DNA of 64,000 nucleotides from Thermoplasmata archaeon. GTDB taxonomy: Archaea > Thermoplasmatota > Thermoplasmata > Lutacidiplasmatales > UBA184. Each line of letters opens with the position of its first letter. Within the stretch, counting starts at the first letter, position 1. The notes below the pieces were generated by a model. It had not been told where the DNA came from. It did no database searches and worked only from the letters and a program-made list of their open reading frames with translations. Shown piece after piece: positions 18,449-27,174 of the stretch. A program made the position numbers and the translations under genes. The stretch is taken from the NCBI GenBank assembly GCA_035532555.1, contig DATKQS010000020.1, forward strand, positions 62,001 through 126,000, read 5' to 3'.

Positions 18449-18457
18449 GCTTAAACC
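18449..18457 (-). promoter_or_regulatory. TATA box for the 56-residue zinc-ribbon gene
   Basis: Minus-strand GGTTTAAGC in otherwise G+C-rich sequence, centred 33 bases before ATG 18420. Confidence 0.5.
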
Positions 18458-18503
18458 GTCGCTCGGAGAAGCATGGAGTGGAGTCGGTGGTTTACCGCTC
18501 GGG

Positions 18504-18544
18504 AGAAAAATAGGGGGAGGGACCTTTCCCGGAGGAAGGGTCCC
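18504..18544 (-). terminator. Hairpin plus U-tract after the 71-residue gene
   Basis: AAGGGTCCC (18536-18544) pairs with GGGACCTTT (18519-18527) with one wobble, and on the minus strand this hairpin is followed by TATTTTTCTCCC. It lies about 22 bases past the stop of the 71-residue protein, as expected for a terminator. Confidence 0.6.
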
Positions 18545-18565
18545 TTCGAAAGTAAGGGGTTCCGT

Positions 18566-18781
18566 TCAGGCGTTCTTCATCTTGGCGCGCGCGATGTAGC
18601 CCTTCTTGTCCAAGAAGTACATGTAGCCGGCCTGACGAACGATCTTCTCCGTTCCGACCTTCGCCTTGCGGCCGCTCTTGTTGAGCTTCGTGGGGGTCTT
18701 CCACAGGTACCCGTCCTTCCCGAGGTAGTACAGGTATCCGTTCTCTCGCTTGATCTGCTCCTTGCCGATTTTCTCCGCCAT
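18566..18781 (-). CDS. 71-residue basic protein of two tandem aromatic/Gly repeats
   Basis: Lys-rich small protein made of two copies of a roughly 30-residue unit. Copy 1 has GYLYYLGKDGYLWKTP (about 15-30) and copy 2 has GYMYFLDKKGYIARAKM (about 52-68), joined by KSGRKAKVGTEKI. Similar two-repeat proteins occur in archaea and bacteria as uncharacterised conserved proteins, as I recall; no function is established. The high Lys content suggests nucleic-acid binding. Own promoter (TATA about 39 bases upstream) and own terminator, so it is monocistronic and probably well expressed. The ten bases GAGGCCTGTA just before its ATG are also found just before the nrdJ ATG. Confidence 0.85.
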   Translation of the reverse strand: MAEKIGKEQIKRENGYLYYLGKDGYLWKTPTKLNKSGRKAKVGTEKIVRQAGYMYFLDKKGYIARAKMKNA

Positions 18782-18815
18782 GCTACAGGCCTCACCGGCG
18801 AGAAGATTGGCCCCC

Positions 18816-18824
18816 CTATTTAGA
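18816..18824 (-). promoter_or_regulatory. TATA box for the 71-residue protein
   Basis: Minus-strand TCTAAATAG, centred 39 bases before ATG 18781, predicting a leader of about a dozen bases that contains GGTGAGGCCTGTAGC before the start codon. Confidence 0.6.
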
Positions 18825-18837
18825 GCTGTCTTCCCAT

Positions 18838-20094
18838 TTACGGCGGTGGAGTACGAATTCCCTGACGATAAACTAGGGCCGGAAGCGACCCGATCCGGTA
18901 CGGGATGCGATCCGCGGAATCGAGCGCGAAGAGCGCGAAGTCCGCGCTCCGTCCGACCGCGATCGAACCGGCCCGGTCGGCGAGGCCCGAGGCGTGCGCG
19001 GCGTTGACGGTCGCGGCGGTGATCGCCTCCCTCGGCGAGAGCCGGGCGCTGTACACGGCGTGGGCCAGCACGAGCGGCATCGCCTCGATCCAGGAGTTCG
19101 GAGAGCAGTCCGAGCCGAGCGCTACCGCGACGCCGGCGTCGACGAGCGCCCGACCGGGGCTCGCCCGACCGGCGAGGGAAGCGAATGGGGTCACGGGCAG
19201 GATCACCGCCGTCACGCCGGCCCGCGCGAGGAGCTCAAACTCTGGGCGACCGTCCTCCAATAGATGCTCCGCCGAATGGGCCTCGAGGCGGCTCGCGAGT
19301 CGCGCGCCGCCCGATAGGGCGAACTCGTCGGCGTGGATCTTGATCCCCAAGCCGAGAGCGAGGGCCGTCCGAAGGATGCGCTCGGACTGGCGAACACTGA
19401 AGAACCCCGGTTCGCAGAAGACGTCGCAGAACCGCGCGAGTCGCTCCGCGGCTACGATCGGCAGCGTCCGGCGCGTGATCTGATCCACGTAGGCATCGGC
19501 CCGCCCACGGAACTCCGGAGGGATGGCGTGCGCGCCGAGGTAGGTCGGCACCACCTCGAACCCCGTCCGCGACGCGAGGTGACGGATCAGGCGCAGCAGG
19601 CGAAGCTCGCCCGCGTGCGAGAGGGCGTAGCCACTCTTGATTTCGAACGCGGTCGTGCCGAAGAGCGCCATCCGGCGCATCCGATCCTCGGCCGAGGCGA
19701 GCAGGATCGCGGACGAGGCCCGGCGCGTAGCGCGCACGGTCGAGTAGATCCCCCCGCCTCGGCGAGCGATCTCGGCGTACGGAACACCCCGGATCTTGAG
19801 AGCCAGCTCGGGGGCCCGATCCCCGGCGTAGAGGAGGTGGGTGTGCGCGTCCACGAACCCCGGGACGACCGTGCCGTCTCGGGCGTCCAGGTGCGCCCCC
19901 CCTCGGCGGAGGCGGATCTCTCGGCGGACCGCTCGATTGCGGCCGATCCAGGCGAAGCGGCCGTCTCGGACCGCGAATGCCGCATCGTGGCGGAGTCCGA
20001 GATCCTCCATCCTCTCCCCAATGCGTGGGACCGGACCCGCGGATAGGGTCGCGAGCTCCCCGATCCCAGTGACGAGGAGATCGGCGCGGATCAT
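18838..20094 (-). CDS. hutI: Imidazolonepropionase
   Basis: 418 residues from ATG 20094, which overlaps the rnz stop (ATGA). HutI opens the imidazolone ring to N-formimino-glutamate in histidine breakdown. Amidohydrolase features: the HTH metal motif in VDAHTHLLYAGDRAPEL, GGGIYSTVRATR, TYLGAHAIPPE, the metal/catalytic KIHADEF, and ALGSDCSPNSW with the catalytic Asp. No hutU, hutH or hutG is near. Orphan hutI copies are known, but a related amidohydrolase substrate cannot be excluded. Confidence 0.88.
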   Translation of the reverse strand: MIRADLLVTGIGELATLSAGPVPRIGERMEDLGLRHDAAFAVRDGRFAWIGRNRAVRREIRLRRGGAHLDARDGTVVPGFVDAHTHLLYAGDRAPELALKIRGVPYAEIARRGGGIYSTVRATRRASSAILLASAEDRMRRMALFGTTAFEIKSGYALSHAGELRLLRLIRHLASRTGFEVVPTYLGAHAIPPEFRGRADAYVDQITRRTLPIVAAERLARFCDVFCEPGFFSVRQSERILRTALALGLGIKIHADEFALSGGARLASRLEAHSAEHLLEDGRPEFELLARAGVTAVILPVTPFASLAGRASPGRALVDAGVAVALGSDCSPNSWIEAMPLVLAHAVYSARLSPREAITAATVNAAHASGLADRAGSIAVGRSADFALFALDSADRIPYRIGSLPALVYRQGIRTPPP

Positions 20095-20993
20095 GGCTGC
20101 CGGATCAAGTGATCGAGGAGATCGCGCGCCGCTTGGGACGAGGGGAAGATGACCCGGGCCTCGGTCTCGAGAGGTCCGACCTCCTTGTATCGGGAGGAGA
20201 AGTGGGTGAGGAACAGGGTCTCGACCTGTGCGTCGCTGGCGAGTTGGGCGGCTTGGCGGGCAGAGGAGTGTCCCCACTTGTTCGCCTCGGCCTCGATGTC
20301 CGAGGAGGTCGTGGCCTCGTGGATCAGAAGGGTCGCGCGGTGGGCGAGGCGTCGGATGTCCTCGCAGGGACTCGTGTCCCCCGAGTAAACGATCGAGCGG
20401 CCCGGCCGTGGCGGTCCCTGGAGGTCGGCCGCGTGGACGATTCGGTCTCCTACGTGGACCGGTTCGCCCGCTTCCAACCGAGCGAAGTCCTTTCCCTTGA
20501 TCCCCATCGCCCGGGCCCGTTCTGCGTCGAACCGTCCGCGTTTGGGGCCTTCCTCGAGCCGATAGGCGATGGTCGGCACCGGGTGCTCGGCGTGCGCGGT
20601 TCGGATGCGGTATCCGTCCAGCTCCACCGTCTGGTCGGGGGCGAGAGGGTGGATCTGGATCGGGAATCGCTGGGTGTAGTAGCCGAGGTGCAGCGCCCGC
20701 TCGACCATCTCCTTCGCGTCCGGAGGGCCATAGATGTCGAGGGGCTCCGTCCGGTTGTTCAGATTCATGCTTTGAACGAGGCCGGGGAGGCCGAGGAAGT
20801 GGTCCCCATGGAAGTGGGTGATGAAGATGCGGCGCACCCGCATGAACGATGCTGTGGACTGGAAGAACTGACGCTGCGTTCCTTCCCCGCAGTCGAACAG
20901 GACGAGCTCGCGCTCCGTGTCGAGCGCGATCGCGCTCGCGGAGCGCTCTTTGGTGGGCCAAGAGCCTGCGGTGCCGAGGAAGGTCAGGCGCAT
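20091..20993 (-). CDS. rnz: Ribonuclease Z (tRNA 3'-processing endonuclease)
   Basis: 300 residues from ATG 20993; a TTG 27 bases upstream is less likely because the protein fold begins at MRLTFLGTAG. The metallo-beta-lactamase zinc motif is intact (THFHGDHFLGLPG), with further ligands in YSGDTSPCEDI, HEATTS and FLTHFSSRY. The PxKxRN-like substrate loop region reads FRVRR...NLNNRTEPLDIYGPP-like, as in the short archaeal/bacterial form. It removes 3' trailers from pre-tRNA. Translationally coupled to hutI downstream; the functional link is not obvious. Confidence 0.93.
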   Translation of the reverse strand: MRLTFLGTAGSWPTKERSASAIALDTERELVLFDCGEGTQRQFFQSTASFMRVRRIFITHFHGDHFLGLPGLVQSMNLNNRTEPLDIYGPPDAKEMVERALHLGYYTQRFPIQIHPLAPDQTVELDGYRIRTAHAEHPVPTIAYRLEEGPKRGRFDAERARAMGIKGKDFARLEAGEPVHVGDRIVHAADLQGPPRPGRSIVYSGDTSPCEDIRRLAHRATLLIHEATTSSDIEAEANKWGHSSARQAAQLASDAQVETLFLTHFSSRYKEVGPLETEARVIFPSSQAARDLLDHLIRQP

Positions 20994-21066
20994 CGGGAGA
21001 CCTACCCACAAAGGAGTCAAAGGGCCATCGGACGGCGAGAGAGGGCAGGCGCCGGCCGACGTAAAG

Positions 21067-22287
21067 GTGGAAATACACTACCCGTCTCCCGCAGGCGTGG
21101 TCGACTGGGACCGGGTCGAGGAACTCAAGCAGAAAGGGTGGGACTGGAATCGGATCGCCGCCGATCCCAAGGTCTCCTTCCACCCCGATAGCTCGGTCCA
21201 ACAGGCAGGACCCGCGCTCCGTCGACTGTACTACCGGCGCCAGTCCCGAGCGGGGCGAGAGGCCCCCGCGGCTCCTACGAAGAGGGCCGACCCCGGCGTG
21301 GAGCGCAAATGGTCCATCGCCCGAGCCGGGTACCTGCTGACCCCGATCTTCGGAATCTGGTTCCTCATCGCCTACGTGGCCCCCTCTCCAGTAGGACTCC
21401 TGGTATCGGCGATCCCCTGGCTCGCCCTCGCCCTCGCCATCGCGGTGATCCTGCTCGCCGTCGGGCTTCTACGCTCCAACAAGCGCTGGACGAAGGTCTT
21501 CCGCGGAACCCTCATCTGGGGGGTGGTCGGAGGGATCGCGATCGCCGGGGTGATCGGCCTCGCGGGCTCGCTGATCTACGGGTGCCCGTACCTGCCACCC
21601 TCCTCCTCCCTGACAACCCAATCCGCGAGCGGACAGCCCTCCCAGGGCGTCCCTGCCTGGCAATCCGGAGGCATGGCGCCGTGGCAGGACGGCGGCAAAC
21701 CGATCGTGTACTTCTACGCCGCGACCTGGTGTCCGTACTGTTCGGCGGCGAGTTGGTCGATATGGAAGGCGCTCACGTCGTACTCCACGTCCGTGACGAA
21801 CGTTCAGACGGGGTTCTCGAGCCTCACGGATACCGCCCCGGGCACGCCGGAGATCATCCTCGCGAACGCGGCCGTCGCTTCCTCTTCGATCAGCTGGAAG
21901 GTCTCAGAGGATACCTCGGGCGTGCAAGGCAACTTCCCCGGGACGGCCAACTGCTACCAGCAGGCGTACGTGAGCGCGTATTCCGGCGGCGGAATCCCGT
22001 TCATGGTGATCAACGGTCAGATCGTCCACGCCGGTCAGATCAACCCACCCGGGAACCTCGCCGCTTACAATTACGCGAGCACGAGCGGGAGCGGCGCGAA
22101 CCAGGTGAAGCAGCAGGTCGCGAACGAGAGCGGTCCGGCTTGGAACCAGGTGAGCTTCCAGGCGTACTGGATCATAGCGTTCATCGCGCACGTGCTCGGG
22201 ACTCCCGTCTCACAGTTATCGACCCAATACGGATGGTCCGCCGCGACGACCTCCGCCGTCCAAGCGGACGTGAACCAGATTACGTAA
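21067..22287 (+). CDS. Membrane-anchored thioredoxin-fold protein (DUF929-like) with external CPYC motif
   Basis: About 406 residues if GTG 21067 is the start; the frame is open upstream but there overlaps rnz. An N-terminal cytosolic segment of about 75 residues (DWDRVEELKQKGWDWNRIA, a small helical domain) is followed by three membrane helices between about residues 83 and 175, then an extracytoplasmic domain with WCPYC at about 221-225, a Ser/Thr-rich linker and the cis-Pro-like GGIPFMVI. This resembles the archaeal DUF929 family. Expected role is disulfide formation or isomerisation outside the membrane, recharged by the VKOR encoded 7 bases downstream. Confidence 0.8.
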   Translation: MEIHYPSPAGVVDWDRVEELKQKGWDWNRIAADPKVSFHPDSSVQQAGPALRRLYYRRQSRAGREAPAAPTKRADPGVERKWSIARAGYLLTPIFGIWFLIAYVAPSPVGLLVSAIPWLALALAIAVILLAVGLLRSNKRWTKVFRGTLIWGVVGGIAIAGVIGLAGSLIYGCPYLPPSSSLTTQSASGQPSQGVPAWQSGGMAPWQDGGKPIVYFYAATWCPYCSAASWSIWKALTSYSTSVTNVQTGFSSLTDTAPGTPEIILANAAVASSSISWKVSEDTSGVQGNFPGTANCYQQAYVSAYSGGGIPFMVINGQIVHAGQINPPGNLAAYNYASTSGSGANQVKQQVANESGPAWNQVSFQAYWIIAFIAHVLGTPVSQLSTQYGWSAATTSAVQADVNQIT

Positions 22288-22294
22288 GGCAAGG

Positions 22295-22744
22295 ATGCAG
22301 ACCCGTACCGTCCGCACGGTCGTCTACCTCGCCGCCGGCATCGGGATGGTCATTTCGATCTTCGCGGCGGCGGAACTCCTCGACACCGCGCTCCGGTCGG
22401 TCTGCTCGTACAGCGCCTTCTTCTCCTGCTCGGCCGTCGATGCGAGCGGGAAGACGACCTTCCTCTGGATCCCGGACTACGCTTGGGGGATCGGAGGATT
22501 CATCGGCATCATGGTCGTGAACGCCCTGGCCGAGAGCCGACCGGATGACAACCTCGGGGCCTACGGGCTTCTCGCCCTCACCACCGCCGGGATCGGGCTC
22601 GCGCTCTACTTCCTCTACGTCGAACTCGCCCTGATCAATGCGTTCTGCGTGGTCTGCTTCGCGGCCTACCTCGCGGGGTTCGCCGCGTGGGCCGGAGCGA
22701 TCGAACTCACTCGCCGGACACGGATCGCGAACGCTCTGGCATAG
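22295..22744 (+). CDS. VKOR-family disulfide-forming membrane protein
   Basis: 149 residues with four membrane helices. Both redox pairs are present: loop cysteines Cys37 and Cys45 (CSYSAFFSC, then SAVDASG) and the quinone-proximal Cys118-Val-Val-Cys121. VKOR oxidises a thioredoxin-like partner and passes electrons to quinone. The DUF929-like CPYC protein immediately upstream is the obvious partner, so 21067-22744 is an oxidative protein-folding operon. Confidence 0.92.
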   Translation: MQTRTVRTVVYLAAGIGMVISIFAAAELLDTALRSVCSYSAFFSCSAVDASGKTTFLWIPDYAWGIGGFIGIMVVNALAESRPDDNLGAYGLLALTTAGIGLALYFLYVELALINAFCVVCFAAYLAGFAAWAGAIELTRRTRIANALA

Positions 22745-22819
22745 GGGTCCCCGGATCCCCGTTCCGGCCCCCGGATTTCGCTCTACCACCGGCGGGGAAT
22801 CGATCCGGCGGCGGCTCGC

Positions 22820-22828
22820 CTTATATAT
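22820..22828 (+). promoter_or_regulatory. TATA box for the atpK-E-C operon
   Basis: CTTATATAT, one of the clearest TATA boxes in the window, centred about 37 bases before ATG 22861, predicting a short leader of about a dozen bases. Confidence 0.7.
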
Positions 22829-22860
22829 CCGGCCCGGAGTGGTGCGCGGGGTCGAGTCGA

Positions 22861-23082
22861 ATGGCGGTGGATGCGTATGCCACACTGGCGGCGGGGATCG
22901 CGATCGCAGGTGGATTGATCGGAACGGGCATGGCCCAATCCGGGATCGGCGCGGCCGGTATGGGCATCATCGCCGAAAAGCCGGAGAAGTTCGGGCAGGT
23001 CCTGTTCTTCTTCGTGATTCCCGAAACGCTGTGGATCATCGGATTCGTGCTGGGGATCATCCTGCTGCTCGGGATCCTCTAA
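22861..23082 (+). CDS. atpK: A-type ATP synthase subunit K (membrane rotor ring, c subunit)
   Basis: 73 residues, one two-helix hairpin. Helix 1 has the Gly-rich packing pattern AGGLIGTGMAQSGIGAAGMG; helix 2 carries the ion-binding Glu55 in FVIPETLWIIGF. Many copies form the rotor ring. Proton versus sodium specificity cannot be settled from these residues alone. First gene of K-E-C, behind its own TATA box. Confidence 0.95.
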   Translation: MAVDAYATLAAGIAIAGGLIGTGMAQSGIGAAGMGIIAEKPEKFGQVLFFFVIPETLWIIGFVLGIILLLGIL

Positions 23083-23095
23083 GGGCGCCGCGGCC

Positions 23096-23647
23096 ATGAG
23101 CCTCGAACGCCTCGTGGGAGAGATCCGCGCTCGCGCGGAACTCGAGATCACGACGGCCGATGCGCAGGCGAAGACCGAGTCCGCGCGCATCGCGAACGAG
23201 CGAGACCAACGTCTGGAAGCGATCCGCTCCGAAGCGGCGCGAGCGACCCAGATCGAGACGAGCCGGGAGCGTGCCCAGCGCCTCGCGGCCGCGAAACTGA
23301 AGGCCCGCCAGGGCCTCTACGAGGCTCGCGAGACCCGCCTCACGGACGCAATCGGAGAGACGCGGGACCTCCTGCGCGAGTACACGAAGTCCCCCGAGTA
23401 CCCGAAGGTCCTCGAGCGAATGGTCGCCGCCGCACGCCAGGAGCTCGGCGCCTCCGTGCGCATCTCCGGTCGCTCGGAGGACGCGGAACGCATCCGCTCG
23501 ATCGCCGGCGGATCGTTCGATCCGACTCCCCGTACGATGCTCGGAGGGCTGATCGCGGAGACCCCCGACGGGAGCCGTCGCCTCAACTTCTCCTTCGACG
23601 AGCTGCTGCGGCTGCGCGAGGACCGGGTTCGGGAACTCCTGGCGTAG
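23096..23647 (+). CDS. atpE: A-type ATP synthase subunit E (peripheral stalk)
   Basis: 183 residues. The first two thirds are a long charged helix (ARAELEITTADAQAKTESAR and onward) and the last third is a small globular domain ending in FSFDELLRLREDRVRELLA, the standard E architecture. It pairs with subunit H to form the stalk holding the A3B3 head. It follows atpK by 13 bases. Confidence 0.93.
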   Translation: MSLERLVGEIRARAELEITTADAQAKTESARIANERDQRLEAIRSEAARATQIETSRERAQRLAAAKLKARQGLYEARETRLTDAIGETRDLLREYTKSPEYPKVLERMVAAARQELGASVRISGRSEDAERIRSIAGGSFDPTPRTMLGGLIAETPDGSRRLNFSFDELLRLREDRVRELLA

Positions 23648-23655
23648 GACGGACG

Positions 23656-24732
23656 ATGGGCGCCAACCCCTACGCGAGCTCCCACGGCCGCCTGCGGGCG
23701 GACTTCACGGCCTTCCTGCCGAAGGACCTCTTCGCCCGCATGCTCGCCGCGAAGGACGTCGGCGAGATCGTCAAGATGCTCGACGGCACGGCGTACTCCT
23801 TCGATCTCAATCAGGTCCGGGCGACCCACCAGGGCATCGCGCTGATGGAGATCGCGGTGAACCGTACGTTCGTCCGACGCAACCGGCACGCCTTCGAGGC
23901 GACGCCGTTCTCCGGCCGGCCCGTCGTCGGAGCGTACCTTCGGCGGTGGGACATCGAGAACATCAGCCTCATCCTCGCCTCCAAGGCGAAGGGCCGATCC
24001 GTCGGCGACACCGAGCAGGAGCTCGTCTCGAGCCGGGACACGCCCGCGGGCCTCATCGCGGGGAAGCTCACGCTGGACGACTTCCGCAACCTGCTCGCCC
24101 AACCGAGCGTGGAGGCGATCGCGAACCAGCTCGTGAAGTTCGGCTACGGGGCCGCGCTGCTCCCGCTCGTGGAGGAGTACTCGCGCAGCCACGACATCTT
24201 CCCGCTCCTGCATGCGCTCACGGTCCAGTACTACCACGACGTCCTCGAGGCGGCCAAGTTCTTCCAGGGCGACGAGTGGGTCGTGCGCCAGTTCCTCCAG
24301 AGCGAGATCGACGTGCGCAACGCGCTCCTCCTCCTGAAGGGCAAGGACGTCGGACTCCCGCTCGACCAGGTCATGACCCGGTTCATCGACGGGGGCACGA
24401 TGGCCTCCTCCGCGACCGCCGACCCGTACGGGGCCCGCAACGTCCCCGAGCTCGTCGAGCGGCTCACCGTCCGCTTCCCCACCCTCGCCGAGGGGCTACC
24501 CGAATACGCCGATCACGCGAGCCTGACGGGCTTCGAGGCGGTGCTCCAGCGAGAACGCGCGGTCGCGGAGGCGAAGAGGATGCGGACGTACCCCCTGTCG
24601 CTCGCGGGCATCTTCACCTACCTGCTGCTCTCCGAGCTCGAACGTTCGGACCTGCGCCGGATCTCCTTCGGGAAGATCTACGGAGTGGCGGTGGAACGGA
24701 TCCAACCGCTGCTCGTCTCCCCGCGCCTCTAA
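23656..24732 (+). CDS. atpC: A-type ATP synthase subunit C (socket between rotor ring and central stalk)
   Basis: 358 residues, all helical, with the family N-terminus NPYASSHGRLRADF and the characteristic WDIENI and EIDVRNALLLLKGK segments of the V-type C/AC39 fold. It links the K ring to subunits D and F. Last gene of K-E-C; subunit I on the opposite strand ends 19 bases away, so the two operons converge here. Confidence 0.93.
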   Translation: MGANPYASSHGRLRADFTAFLPKDLFARMLAAKDVGEIVKMLDGTAYSFDLNQVRATHQGIALMEIAVNRTFVRRNRHAFEATPFSGRPVVGAYLRRWDIENISLILASKAKGRSVGDTEQELVSSRDTPAGLIAGKLTLDDFRNLLAQPSVEAIANQLVKFGYGAALLPLVEEYSRSHDIFPLLHALTVQYYHDVLEAAKFFQGDEWVVRQFLQSEIDVRNALLLLKGKDVGLPLDQVMTRFIDGGTMASSATADPYGARNVPELVERLTVRFPTLAEGLPEYADHASLTGFEAVLQRERAVAEAKRMRTYPLSLAGIFTYLLLSELERSDLRRISFGKIYGVAVERIQPLLVSPRL

Positions 24733-24751
24733 GGCAAAGGGGCTCCCCGCT

Positions 24752-26785
24752 CTACGCGGGGACGGGGGGCGCGTCGGAGGATGGGATGAACGGCCCCGCG
24801 ATCGGCGAGGTCCCGACCGCGCTCGCGGCTGTGGCTTCCAGGAGCGCCGCCGTGGTGTGCGTCCGCTTCCCGCCGAACGGGCGGAACGGTCGGCCGTTGC
24901 CCGTGTAGAACTTGGAGAAGTACTCCACGAAGATCAGACGCGCGCCTTGGATCCCGGGCTCGAAGACCCCGAGGATCACGTTGAACGACTGGCCGATGAT
25001 GAGGACGAGCAGCCCGACCACGATGAGGAAGCTGCCGTGGTGGATGAGGTGGAAACTGATGAAATTGATGACGCTCGCGAGGATGACGCTCGCGAGCAGG
25101 ATGCCCACGAGACGAGTGTAGGAGAGGATGTGGCTCACCACCTCGATGAGCCCCATGATACCCGTCTGGATCCCCTCGCCCGCCACCATCAGGACGAGGC
25201 CGCCGATGACGGCGGCGAGGTAGAGGATGAAGAGCGGGTGGGAGAACGTGTCGGTCTTGTAGATCACCGAGAGCCCGAGGAAGGCGATCCCCCAGGCGAA
25301 CACGATTCCGCCGACCTTCGCGATGGTCCCGCGGATGTGGCGGTGGAAGTACTCCTTCAGGGCGCCGAAGAGGAAGCCGAGCGTCACCATCCCGAGCCCG
25401 ATGAACCCCGCGACGAGGAGCAAGAGGCCCACGTTCACACCGGGCTGGATCGGTGCGACGTAGCCGAAGTACGTGTGCAGCGGCGTGAACCCGAAGAACT
25501 CGTCGAGCACGAGGCCGAGCGCGATCGCGATGGCGCACCCCGGGAGGAGCGCGTAGCCGAGCTGTTGCATCCCTTTCGGGCCCATGATCATCTTGACGAA
25601 GTTGCGGCCCTTCTTCGGCAGGTGCTGGGCGCCGGGGAACCCCCAGATCATCCAGATCGAGACCCCGAGGATGACGAGCCCGTACCCAAAGTCACCGAGC
25701 ATGAAGCCGAAGAAGATCGGGAAGACGATCGCGAAGACGAACGTCGGGTCCCACTCGTCGGCCTGCGGGAGCGAGTAGAACCGGATGAAGAACTCGTAGC
25801 GCCGGATCCCCGGTGGGTTGTCCAAGAGGGTCGGCGCCTCCTCCGTAGTAGGAACTAGGTAGAAATGCGCGCGCTGATGGCTCGCGAGGTCCACGGCCGC
25901 CTCGAGGCGCCGCAGGTCACGCTGGGGGGTCCAGCCCTCGATGGCGAAGGTGACGCGGCCGGCGCCGAGCTTGGTGTAGACCTCGAAGAGCCGGTTCTGG
26001 ATGGAGAGCGCTTCCTCGAGACCGGCGACCGTCGGGTACCACTTCGCCGAGATGACGGTCAGCCGCGCGTGGATATCCGCCCGGCGTTCGGCGATCGCCG
26101 CCCGGCGCGCTTCGAGGCGGGCGCGCTCTTCGACGACCGTGCCCTGGAGGTGGGGGATCGGGGAGAGCTTGACCGCGCTCGTCGTGGCGACGCGCGAGAC
26201 GATCTCGGCCTGATCGCGTGGAGCGAGCAGGAGGAACCGGCCCGGGATGTCCCCGGCGAAGAACATCGCCTCGGCCTCGGGCGGGACCGCCGCCCGCAGC
26301 GCGTCGTACGTCTCGGGGTCGGTCTCCCCCAGGAAGATGAGGTAGCTCTTCGGGTCGAGGTAGGAGAGCGGAGCGTGGTAGAAGGAGAGCTTTCCGAGGA
26401 GATCGAGGGTTTCCCCGATCGAGCGGGTCTCGCTCTGGAGCTGGTCGTCCTCACGCTGGAGTGCGCCGACGGTGTCATCGACCTCGGCCGTGGGCACGTT
26501 CTTCGCGGCGGCGAGCGTGGCGTCGAGGTCCTGGAAGGTCTGGACCGCCCCGACGGGGACGGGAGGAAGCGCGCTCTTGAGTCCCCGGAAGCGAAGCGCC
26601 TCGTCCCCCACGACCCGTTGGAGCTCATTGCCACGTTCCGGGTCGAGGTACCGTAGGGTATCGGCGCTGACGGTCTCGACTTGGGTGACCCCGAGGTCGT
26701 GGAGCGTAGTGAGGACGGCCTCGCGGTCCTCCTTCAGACCGACAATGCCGATCTTCTGCATCTTGACCGGCCGAAGAATCCCCAT
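24752..26785 (-). CDS. atpI: A-type ATP synthase subunit I (membrane stator, a subunit)
   Basis: 677 residues. The N-terminal half is cytoplasmic, with alpha/beta lobes and coiled coil (starting MGILRPVKMQKIGIVGLK); the C-terminal half has about eight membrane helices. The essential stator Arg is visible as Arg558 in ILSYTRLVGILLAS. Subunit I forms the ion half-channels against the K ring and anchors the EH stalks. Last gene of the F-A-B-D-x-H-I operon. Confidence 0.94.
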   Translation of the reverse strand: MGILRPVKMQKIGIVGLKEDREAVLTTLHDLGVTQVETVSADTLRYLDPERGNELQRVVGDEALRFRGLKSALPPVPVGAVQTFQDLDATLAAAKNVPTAEVDDTVGALQREDDQLQSETRSIGETLDLLGKLSFYHAPLSYLDPKSYLIFLGETDPETYDALRAAVPPEAEAMFFAGDIPGRFLLLAPRDQAEIVSRVATTSAVKLSPIPHLQGTVVEERARLEARRAAIAERRADIHARLTVISAKWYPTVAGLEEALSIQNRLFEVYTKLGAGRVTFAIEGWTPQRDLRRLEAAVDLASHQRAHFYLVPTTEEAPTLLDNPPGIRRYEFFIRFYSLPQADEWDPTFVFAIVFPIFFGFMLGDFGYGLVILGVSIWMIWGFPGAQHLPKKGRNFVKMIMGPKGMQQLGYALLPGCAIAIALGLVLDEFFGFTPLHTYFGYVAPIQPGVNVGLLLLVAGFIGLGMVTLGFLFGALKEYFHRHIRGTIAKVGGIVFAWGIAFLGLSVIYKTDTFSHPLFILYLAAVIGGLVLMVAGEGIQTGIMGLIEVVSHILSYTRLVGILLASVILASVINFISFHLIHHGSFLIVVGLLVLIIGQSFNVILGVFEPGIQGARLIFVEYFSKFYTGNGRPFRPFGGKRTHTTAALLEATAASAVGTSPIAGPFIPSSDAPPVPA

Positions 26786-26815
26786 CGAACCTCCCGCTCC
26801 GAATGCGAACCGATG

Positions 26816-27169
26816 CTACTTTCCGCGGAACGAGCCGAGGACCGCGTTCAGGATCTCCTCGGAGCGCTGGGCCGGACCCTTGCCCGTACCAACGCGGGCG
26901 GCCGCGGCAGCCCTCTCCCCGTCCGCCACGATCTGCGCCGCCTCGCGGTCGGCGACTTCGCGGGCGTGCTTCAGGGCGAACTCGCGGCTCTCCCCGGCGG
27001 AGGCGCGCTCGGCCTTCACGATCGCATCGGTCTCGGCGTTCAACCGGTCGAGAACGGCCTTGCGGGCGGTGGCGGCCGCGCGGACCTTGGCTTCCCACTC
27101 GAGCTCGGCCTCCTTGACCTGCTTCAAGTCGTCGAGAGAGCCCATCGTTCCATCGGGGTTCGCGTGCAT
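26816..27169 (-). CDS. atpH: A-type ATP synthase subunit H (peripheral stalk)
   Basis: 117 residues from ATG 27169, with an internal ATG nine codons later as alternative. Nearly the whole protein is a heptad-like charged helix (LKQVKEAELEWEAKVRAAAT and onward), as in archaeal H/AhaH, which winds around subunit E. It starts 5 bases after the small membrane-protein gene, whose GGAGGAAGC end serves as its ribosome site. Confidence 0.88.
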   Translation of the reverse strand: MHANPDGTMGSLDDLKQVKEAELEWEAKVRAAATARKAVLDRLNAETDAIVKAERASAGESREFALKHAREVADREAAQIVADGERAAAAARVGTGKGPAQRSEEILNAVLGSFRGK

Positions 27170-27174
27170 GAGTT

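Noticed and set aside
20917-21066. N-terminal extension of the CPYC membrane protein
   Set aside because: The open frame runs into rnz on the other strand and its translation looks like antisense, so the start was placed at GTG 21067.
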